14,493 bases of DNA, from NCBI GenBank assembly GCA_030544165.1, contig JAUNRP010000023.1:1-14493 (forward strand), given 5' to 3'. Both the position numbers and the translations under genes were made by a program. Shown here one piece after another: positions 1 to 4,313 of this stretch. The notes below the pieces were generated by a model. The model searched no databases. It was not told the origin of the DNA and saw only the letters and a program-made list of their open reading frames with translations. This DNA comes from a bacterium (GTDB taxonomy: Bacteria; Actinomycetota; Actinomycetes; Actinomycetales; Actinomycetaceae). Numbering within the stretch: position 1 is the stretch's first letter; the number at the start of each line of letters is the position of its first letter.

Positions 1-236
1 GCACTCGTCCCCGGACCCGCGCTCGGCTCCGCCTCCGGCTCCGCCCCCGGCTGGACGCTCGGTCCCGCACCGCCCCCGTCGTCGGGGTCCGTCCCCACCC
101 CACCCCCAGCGGTGGGTGAGGACGCGGCTGGGACGGGAGTCTCCGTCGTCGGGAGAGAGGGGGTGCATGCGGCGGCCAGTGCCACGAGTGCGCTCAGGGC
201 GGCCACGGTTGCCGCGCGCGCGGACCTGCGAACCAC
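1..236 (-). CDS. Putative lipoprotein, 5' part only (runs off left edge)
   Basis: Reading the minus strand from a GTG at 236 gives an open frame to the window edge (78 codons). The N-terminus is basic (residues 3-7 RRSAR), followed by an Ala/Leu/Val stretch (8-20) and ALAAAC with the cysteine at residue 24. This is a type II signal peptide and lipobox, so the product should be exported and lipid-anchored on the outer face of the membrane. After Cys24 the visible chain is a low-complexity Pro/Thr/Ser/Ala/Gly linker ending in Pro-Glu/Ala repeats, typical of the spacer between anchor and a folded domain; that domain is outside the window. The start is chosen because GGGAGG lies 5 nt upstream; a GTG two codons earlier overlaps that site. 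It follows the kinase-like gene at 287-958 on the same strand by 50 bp, with its own possible -10 in the gap. Function unknown. Confidence 0.72.
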   Translation of the reverse strand, partial: MVRRSARAATVAALSALVALAAACTPSLPTTETPVPAASSPTAGGGVGTDPDDGGGAGPSVQPGAEPEAEPSAGPGTS

Positions 237-257
237 TGTCACCTCCCGATCGGAGCC

Positions 258-263
258 AGCCTA
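258..263 (-). promoter_or_regulatory. Possible -10 element TAGGCT for the lipoprotein gene
   Basis: TAGGCT on the minus strand, 21 nt before the GTG at 236. The same hexamer or a one-base variant precedes several other genes here. No convincing -35 is visible, as is common in actinobacteria. Confidence 0.35.
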
Positions 264-286
264 GTACGGCGCCGGGAGGGCAGGAA

Positions 287-958
287 TCAGCCGGCGGGCG
301 GAGGGGGCGCCTCGGGATGGGCCCCGCCCATCTTGGCCCGGGAGGCCTCGGCCGCGATCTGCACCGCAGTATCGATCCCGAGGGCCACGGTGTTGAGGAC
401 CAGATCGTAGCGATCGGTGCCGAGGGGGTCCCAGTCGAACAGTGCCACGGACATCTGCGAGCGCACGTTGTCCTCGAACTGCTGGTCCTCGCGGACCTTG
501 GACTCGGGGATCCCCAGATCGGTGAGGCGCTTGATGCGGCCCTCGAGCGGTCCATCCAGCTTCACGTGCAGGGCGCCCGGGTAGCGGCCGAGGATCACGG
601 TGGCGTTGCGTCCGAGGAACACCCCTCCGCGTCGGGCGTCCGCCTGGACGGCGTTGATCAGGTCCTGGCGCTGCTCCTCGCGGCCACGCTTGACGCCCTG
701 GAAGATGTTGCGCCACTTGAACGCCCGGCCCTGTTGGTAGATGGCCTGGACCAGGTACCAACTGTCTCCATCGGGCTCGTTGGCTCCGCCGCCGTTCTCC
801 GCAGCGTCATGGAGATCATCCGAGGAGAATGCTCCCTCGTGGAGGGGCACCCCCAGCTTCTCCGCCAGCTTGGGTCCGAACTCATCGAGGCCCGCTCCGT
901 AGGTGGCCCAGACGGTGACGATCGGTACGGGGGCACCGCCCCTTCCAGGTTGCGTCAT
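287..958 (-). CDS. Cytidylate kinase-like family protein (paralogue A)
   Basis: The 223-aa product resembles the cytidylate-kinase-like P-loop family (Cytidylate_kin2). An N-terminal strand and nucleotide-loop region (residues 12-24, VTVWATYGAG) leads into LAEKLGVPL (31-39). A central GGVFLGRNAT...HVKLDG block (111-136) matches the family's conserved GR-containing strand, and a C-terminal YDLVLNT (184-190) is also typical. The family loop is usually YGSGGRE; here it is YGAGLDE, so the third glycine and the basic residue are missing and kinase activity is doubtful. The start at 958 has GGAGGAG a few bases upstream; an in-frame ATG at 997 has no comparable site. The gene is divergent from a paralogue at 1117-1761. 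The two share YG(A/S)G, the GR block, HVKLDG and the D-W-x-P-L motif. The tail is Pro-rich. Substrate unknown. Confidence 0.82.
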   Translation of the reverse strand: MTQPGRGGAPVPIVTVWATYGAGLDEFGPKLAEKLGVPLHEGAFSSDDLHDAAENGGGANEPDGDSWYLVQAIYQQGRAFKWRNIFQGVKRGREEQRQDLINAVQADARRGGVFLGRNATVILGRYPGALHVKLDGPLEGRIKRLTDLGIPESKVREDQQFEDNVRSQMSVALFDWDPLGTDRYDLVLNTVALGIDTAVQIAAEASRAKMGGAHPEAPPPPAG

Positions 959-997
959 CTCTCCTCCAACCCTGATGGCAACATTGCCGATTCCCAC

Positions 998-1003
998 ATC
1001 CTA
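998..1003 (-). promoter_or_regulatory. Possible -10 element TAGGAT for paralogue A
   Basis: TAGGAT on the minus strand would place the transcript start near 991, giving a leader of about 33 nt with a GGAGGAG site before the ATG at 958. It argues that the ATG at 997 is not the start, because that codon would lie at or upstream of the transcript start. Confidence 0.4.
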
Positions 1004-1071
1004 GGCCGGAAGAGGGCCTACGGTATTGGGATTCCCCCTGGAAAGCAGCACCCGCCGGGGAGAGAAAAATC

Positions 1072-1077
1072 TAGACT
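1072..1077 (+). promoter_or_regulatory. Possible -10 element TAGACT for paralogue B
   Basis: TAGACT lies 39 nt before the ATG at 1117, with an A-rich run just upstream. Predicted transcript start is near 1084, inside the inverted repeats at 1081-1099. The same TAGACT hexamer precedes the sensor-kinase operon at 7854. Confidence 0.38.
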
Positions 1078-1080
1078 TCG

Positions 1081-1099
1081 AGATGAGTCATCTTGACTC
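1081..1099. promoter_or_regulatory. Two overlapping inverted repeats, operator-like
   Basis: AGATGA-G-TCATCT (1081-1093, 6-bp arms, 1-bp centre) overlaps GAGTCA-TCT-TGACTC (1085-1099, 6-bp arms, 3-bp centre). Both are perfect. They sit just after the possible -10 at 1072-1077 and before the ribosome binding site at 1107-1112, where a bound regulator would block transcription or an alternative hairpin could form in the leader. Confidence 0.42.
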
Positions 1100-1116
1100 C
1101 GTCGTCAGGAGGAACC

Positions 1117-1761
1117 ATGAGCCAGACCAGTGGCGCGACCACCGCGCTCCAGCCCGTCATCACCCTCTGGGAGACCTACGGCTCCGGCATGCAGGTCCTT
1201 GCCCAGACGCTCTCCGAGGAGCTGGGCCTGCCGCTCACGCAGCAGGCGTTCAGCACCGATGAACTCGATGAGGACGCCCGCGTGCAGCAGGAGTCGGAGA
1301 ACCCCCTGCTCGATCGCATCCTCGGGATTCTGGCGCGGGGCAGCGCCAACACCATGCAGGCCACCTCCACGGGGGCGTTCGTCCAGCAGCTCCGTGACAA
1401 CGTGGAGGCCGCGCGTGACAACACCCGCCTCGTCACCGAGATGGCGGAGAGCGGGGGCATCATCATGGGCCGCTCGGCCACCAAGATCCTGGCCGGCCGC
1501 CCCAACACCCTCCACGTGAAGCTGGATGGGCGCACGGAGGACCGGGTGGCGCGGGCCTCCCAGTTCTTCGGCATCAGCCATGACAAGGCCGCGCGCCGGC
1601 AGCGTTCGGAGGACGATCTCCGCACCCGCATGTCCATCGACATCTATGACTGGAATCCGTTGGACAACGTGAACTTCGATCTGGTCATCAACACCTCCAC
1701 CACCACCGTGGAGGAGGCCGTGGCGATCGTGCGGGCGGCGTTCGCGGCCCGGCAGGGCTGA
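1117..1761 (+). CDS. Cytidylate kinase-like family protein (paralogue B)
   Basis: The 214-aa product is the paralogue of the protein at 287-958. Residues 14-25 (VITLWETYGSGM) hold the nucleotide-loop region, followed by LSEELGLPL (32-40). The conserved central block is GGIIMGRSATKIL (113-125) with HVKLDGRTEDR (133-143). The C-terminus has RMSIDIYDWNPL (171-182) and FDLVINTS (187-194). As in paralogue A the loop is altered: YGSGM where the family usually has YGSGG. AGGAGG at 1107-1112 stands 4 nt before the ATG at 1117 and fixes the start; an ATG at 1093 lies inside the inverted repeats and lacks a site. The gene has its own promoter region shared back-to-back with paralogue A, so the pair may be co-regulated. 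Nucleotide binding is plausible from the fold; substrate and activity are not evident. Confidence 0.83.
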   Translation: MSQTSGATTALQPVITLWETYGSGMQVLAQTLSEELGLPLTQQAFSTDELDEDARVQQESENPLLDRILGILARGSANTMQATSTGAFVQQLRDNVEAARDNTRLVTEMAESGGIIMGRSATKILAGRPNTLHVKLDGRTEDRVARASQFFGISHDKAARRQRSEDDLRTRMSIDIYDWNPLDNVNFDLVINTSTTTVEEAVAIVRAAFAARQG

Positions 1762-1789
1762 GACCCCGAGCAGGCCCAGCGGGGCTGAG

Positions 1790-1795
1790 TAGGCT
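1790..1795 (+). promoter_or_regulatory. -10 element TAGGCT for a probable leaderless transcript
   Basis: TAGGCT is followed by exactly 6 nt and then the ATG at 1802, so the expected transcript start coincides with the start codon. No Shine-Dalgarno sequence precedes the ATG. Both points fit leaderless initiation, common in actinobacteria. Confidence 0.5.
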
Positions 1796-1801
1796 GCTCG
1801 C

Positions 1802-2380
1802 ATGAACACCGCCCGAACCCGCGGCACAACGGACATCCTCCTGGGGATCGGCCTCGTCCTCGCCGGCGCGGCGATGGCGATCTACTCCGCCTCCGCCGTC
1901 CGGGTCTCGGTGGTGATCATCGCCTGGGCGCTGATCGCCCTGGGTGTGGCGATCGGGGTGCTGGCGTACCTGCGGCGCGCCCGCCCGGGCTGGTGGATGG
2001 GGCTGGCGGGCGGAGTGCTCCTGGTGATCCTCGGCGTCCTCTCCCTCACCAATCCGGGCACCACCCAGTTCCTCCTCACCGTGGTGGCGGGCGCCTACTT
2101 CATCGCCTCGGGCGCCCTGCGGCTCATGGCCTCCTACCCGGTGCCGGAGTCACGGCTGGTGCTGGCCGCCGGTGGGGTGGTGTCCATCGTGCTGGGAGCG
2201 CTGCTGCTCTCCCGCCTCGGCGATCGCTCCTGGCAGTCCTTCCTCGGACTCCTGTTCGGGATCGAGCTGGTGGTGGAGGGCCTCACCCTGGCGCTCACGG
2301 GGACCGATCCGGCGTTGCGCCGGAGCCTGCGGGCCTTCTTCGGCCGGATCGTCGACGACGAACCCTCACCCACCGCCTGA
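1802..2380 (+). CDS. HdeD/DUF308-like six-helix membrane protein
   Basis: The 192-aa integral membrane protein has about six hydrophobic segments (roughly residues 10-30, 35-57, 64-83, 88-109, 118-138 and 144-165) arranged in pairs with short, often Arg-rich turns. Each pair has a glycine-rich first helix (LLGIGLVLAG, LAGGVLLVILG, AAGGVVSIVLG), so the protein looks like three repeats of a helical hairpin. This is the pattern of the HdeD/DUF308 family; E. coli HdeD is linked to acid resistance, but most actinobacterial members have no known role. The short C-terminal tail is acidic and probably cytoplasmic. The gene follows paralogue B by 40 bp and appears to have its own leaderless promoter. 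Family assignment is fairly sure; function is not. Confidence 0.78.
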   Translation: MNTARTRGTTDILLGIGLVLAGAAMAIYSASAVRVSVVIIAWALIALGVAIGVLAYLRRARPGWWMGLAGGVLLVILGVLSLTNPGTTQFLLTVVAGAYFIASGALRLMASYPVPESRLVLAAGGVVSIVLGALLLSRLGDRSWQSFLGLLFGIELVVEGLTLALTGTDPALRRSLRAFFGRIVDDEPSPTA

Positions 2381-2405
2381 GCCGCAGCCACGCGCTCGGG
2401 TGACC

Positions 2406-2419
2406 CCCCGTCGTCGGGG
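2406..2419. terminator. Weak hairpin between convergent genes
   Basis: CCCCG-TCGT-CGGGG between the stop at 2380 (+) and the stop at 2432 (-). The 5-bp GC stem has no T-tract on either side. It may serve as a short bidirectional terminator; evidence is thin. Confidence 0.25.
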
Positions 2420-2431
2420 ATGGGTGGCGGC

Positions 2432-3028
2432 CTAGAGGGTGTGGCCCGCGGCCGCCGACTCCACCTCGGGAGTCTCCGCCTCCTCGGTCCCCTTGCGGGA
2501 GGGGCCGGGGAGCATGACATCAGTGGGAGGGGCCACGCGCTTGAGGGGCTGCTCCACCACCGTGGTGTTCAGCAGCACCACCCAGATGAGGCCCATCACG
2601 TTGAGCCCGGTGCGCGCGTACATCACGAGCTCGTTGCCGATCACCACGCGCTCGGTGAGCCAGAAGCTCAGGCCGTTCCAGAACTGATCGTTGAACGCCA
2701 CGTTGGCACGGCTGGAGGAGATGATCGGGATCATCAGGATCGCCCACGCCATCAGGAGGCCCCACCCGATCCCGTGGCGGAAGGGCCGCATGAAGAGGAA
2801 TACGGCACCCAGGAGGCCGATCCCGGCGAGCCCGAGCTGCCACCATCCGTAGGAGGTGATCGCCTCCGCCCGCCCGCTGGTGAGGAGCTGGATCGCACTG
2901 AACGCGCCCAGAGCCGCCCAGATGAACGCTGCAACGGCAACGATCCTGCCCCGGAGCTCGCGCTTCTGCGCGGTGGTGCGCGCGGGCGTGGTCTCCTCGC
3001 TCGCCGACGTGTTCACGGGAGTGCTCAT
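2432..3028 (-). CDS. Unrecognised four-helix membrane protein
   Basis: I do not recognise this 198-aa protein. It has a polar, Ser/Thr-rich N-terminus (1-28) and four likely membrane segments (about 29-49, 61-80, 86-105 and 141-158). A soluble loop of about 35 residues between helices 3 and 4 holds RANVAFNDQFWNGLSFWLTERV, interrupted here only for reference; its aromatic and charged residues make it the most distinctive part. The C-terminal tail (160-198) is hydrophilic, with Pro and Glu. An even helix count would put both ends on the same side, probably cytoplasmic. The start at 3028 has a modest GGATGAG site. The gene is divergent from gpmA, with separate possible promoters between them, and convergent with the HdeD-like gene. 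A palindrome sits over its predicted transcript start. Coding is well supported; no function is proposed. Confidence 0.7.
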   Translation of the reverse strand: MSTPVNTSASEETTPARTTAQKRELRGRIVAVAAFIWAALGAFSAIQLLTSGRAEAITSYGWWQLGLAGIGLLGAVFLFMRPFRHGIGWGLLMAWAILMIPIISSSRANVAFNDQFWNGLSFWLTERVVIGNELVMYARTGLNVMGLIWVVLLNTTVVEQPLKRVAPPTDVMLPGPSRKGTEEAETPEVESAAAGHTL

Positions 3029-3043
3029 GTCTCATCCAGGGTG

Positions 3044-3066
3044 TTCGGGGACGGTTGTTCCCCGAA
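3044..3066. promoter_or_regulatory. 8-bp inverted repeat over the transcript start of the four-helix protein
   Basis: TTCGGGGA (3044-3051) and TCCCCGAA (3059-3066) are perfect inverted copies separated by 7 nt. Read on the minus strand the repeat begins at the last base of the possible -10 and covers the predicted transcript start near 3059, so it could be an operator or a stable hairpin at the 5' end of the message. Confidence 0.45.
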
Positions 3067-3071
3067 TCCTA
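3066..3071 (-). promoter_or_regulatory. Possible -10 element TAGGAT for the four-helix protein
   Basis: TAGGAT on the minus strand, 37 nt before the ATG at 3028. Same hexamer as at 998-1003 and 7550-7555. Confidence 0.4.
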
Positions 3072-3136
3072 CGGCACATCGCGGGGTTCACCCCATCCGG
3101 GGGATTTGGTTCGCCGGTGCTTCGCGCGCAGACCTC

Positions 3137-3142
3137 TAGGCT
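3137..3142 (+). promoter_or_regulatory. Possible -10 element TAGGCT for gpmA
   Basis: TAGGCT lies 28 nt before the ATG at 3171, giving a short leader that holds the GGAGGTG ribosome binding site. No clear -35. Confidence 0.42.
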
Positions 3143-3170
3143 GGAACCCGGTCATGAGACGGAGGTGGCA

Positions 3171-3980
3171 ATGCCGGGCGGATACTTGGTGATCCTGCGC
3201 CACGGCGAATCCACCTTCAACGCCGCCCAGGTCTTCACCGGGCTCCTCGATGCGGACGTCACGGCCGCGGGGCTCGCCCAGGTGGTGGAGGCCGCGCGCC
3301 TCATGGTGCAGGCCGGGCTCACTCCCGAGCGGATCGTCACCTCCCCCATGCTCCGCGCCCTGCGCACCACCGAGAGGCTGATCGCGGAGCTCGGTTCCCT
3401 CGGCGCGCTCCCCGAAGCCCCGCCTTCCAGCGGCTCACCCCTCTTCCCCGACGACGGCGCCAGCCCCCTCCCCATCCATGTCTCCTGGCGCCTCAACGAA
3501 CGTGACTACGGCATCCTCACCGGCGTGCCGAAGGCGGAAGCCCGCGAGCGCTACGGGGAGGACGCCTTCTTCACGTGGCGCCGCACCCTCCACGGCCGGC
3601 CCCCGGCAGCCACCCCGGAGCAGGCGGCCGGCTGGACCGCGCCTCCGCCCGTTGCGGAGCGTGGCACTCTGGTCCCCGGGCAGGGCGAGTCGCTCGCCGA
3701 CGTGATCGACCGCGTCACCCCCTTCTGGGAGTGGCTGGCTCCCCAGGTGGAGTCAGGGGCGTGCATCGGGCTGGTTGCCCACGGCAACACCCTGCGGGCG
3801 CTGGCCGCCGTGATGGATGGGCTGGGTGCCAGCGAGGTGGAGGAGTTGAACATCCCCGCCGGCCACCCACTGGTCTACCGCGTCCACGGCGGGCTCGCCT
3901 CACCGAGGGGTGGCTTCTACCTCGATGACGACGCCGCCCAGATTGCGGCGGACAAGGTGGCCGCCGAGGGCGGCACCTAA
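3171..3980 (+). CDS. gpmA: 2,3-bisphosphoglycerate-dependent phosphoglycerate mutase
   Basis: The enzyme interconverts 3- and 2-phosphoglycerate in glycolysis and gluconeogenesis, through a phosphohistidine, in the cytoplasm. The 269-aa product has the full histidine-phosphatase signature. RHGES (10-14) holds the catalytic His11. TSPMLRALRTTE (57-68) holds the phosphate-binding Arg62. SWRLNERDYGILTG (105-118) holds Glu110 and matches the mutase-specific NERxYGxLxG motif, which separates it from simple phosphatases. GES (172-174) and VAHGNTLRAL (202-211) hold the second catalytic His204. Length is slightly above the usual 245-250 aa because of a Pro/Ser-rich insert at about 80-100. The start at 3171 has GGAGGTG 3-9 nt upstream; the frame stays open far upstream but that stretch crosses the divergent promoter region. 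It is convergent with the GH65 gene across a repeat-bearing gap. Confidence 0.92.
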   Translation: MPGGYLVILRHGESTFNAAQVFTGLLDADVTAAGLAQVVEAARLMVQAGLTPERIVTSPMLRALRTTERLIAELGSLGALPEAPPSSGSPLFPDDGASPLPIHVSWRLNERDYGILTGVPKAEARERYGEDAFFTWRRTLHGRPPAATPEQAAGWTAPPPVAERGTLVPGQGESLADVIDRVTPFWEWLAPQVESGACIGLVAHGNTLRALAAVMDGLGASEVEELNIPAGHPLVYRVHGGLASPRGGFYLDDDAAQIAADKVAAEGGT

Positions 3981-4093
3981 CCCCCTCCCGTGCCCCTCCC
4001 TCTCCGTGAAGGTGCGTCAGAATTCTCGCGAAGGCATCGCTCGCCCGCGCGCACCCACTTCGACGCTCGAATGCCACCTCTCGCAGTGCTCGT

Positions 4094-4148
4094 TGCCGAA
4101 TTTGTGCGAGGTGACCCTCGTTGGACTCGACCTCTCACAAAATCGGCA
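4094..4148. repeat. 55-bp imperfect palindrome, copy 1
   Basis: The left arm is TGCCGAATTTGTGCGAGGT (4094-4112) and the right arm is ACCTCTCACAAAATCGGCA (4130-4148). 17 of 19 positions pair, around a 17-nt loop. The arms are identical to those of copy 2, while 6 of 17 loop positions differ. The transcript could form a long hairpin in either direction. It may be a REP-like element or bidirectional terminator. Confidence 0.7.
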
Positions 4149-4197
4149 CCCCATCCGTCACACCAGTTGCCTCAGGCATCATTGGCATCAGAAATTC

Positions 4198-4252
4198 TGC
4201 CGAATTTGTGCGAGGTGGACCCCGAAGGACCCGACCTCTCACAAAATCGGCA
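4198..4252. repeat. 55-bp imperfect palindrome, copy 2
   Basis: Second copy, same orientation, starting exactly 104 bp after copy 1. Both 19-nt arms are base-for-base identical to copy 1; the loop at 4217-4233 has diverged. Conserved arms with a drifting loop suggest that pairing or protein binding by the arms is what is kept. Confidence 0.7.
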
Positions 4253-4270
4253 AGGTGGGCGTCGTTGCGG

Positions 4271-4308
4271 GGCGCACCACCGAAATCTGGCGCACCATCA
4301 CGGAAATG
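4271..4308. repeat. Short imperfect tandem repeat
   Basis: GGCGCACCACCGAAATCT (4271-4288) is followed directly by GGCGCACCATCACGGAAATG (4289-4308), a duplication with a 2-nt indel, just outside the GH65 stop codon. Its role, if any, is unknown. Confidence 0.4.
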
Positions 4309-4313
4309 GGGGG

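Larger units (their letters stand above)
3981..4313. other. 333-bp gap between convergent genes with twin palindromes
   Basis: This stretch separates the ends of gpmA (+) and the GH65 gene (-) and is less GC-rich than its surroundings. I find no credible gene in it. It holds two 55-bp palindromic repeats (4094-4148, 4198-4252), a short tandem repeat (4271-4308) and a small GGCATCATT/GGCATCA duplication near 4176-4190. Any terminators for the two flanking genes must lie here, and the palindromes are the best candidates. Confidence 0.6.

Noticed and set aside
959..997. Upstream ATG extending paralogue A by 13 residues
   Set aside because: There is no ribosome binding site before it and the predicted transcript start is near 991; the ATG at 958 has GGAGGAG.
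2856..3170. N-terminal extension of gpmA in frame
   Set aside because: It overlaps the divergent membrane-protein gene and both promoters; the mutase fold starts at the ATG at 3171, which has GGAGGTG.
3990..4090. A third, degenerate copy of the 55-bp palindrome
   Set aside because: Only a 10-nt match to part of the right arm (ACCTCTCGCA at 4076) and a loose CAGAATTCT similarity are present; there is no matching left arm at the right distance.
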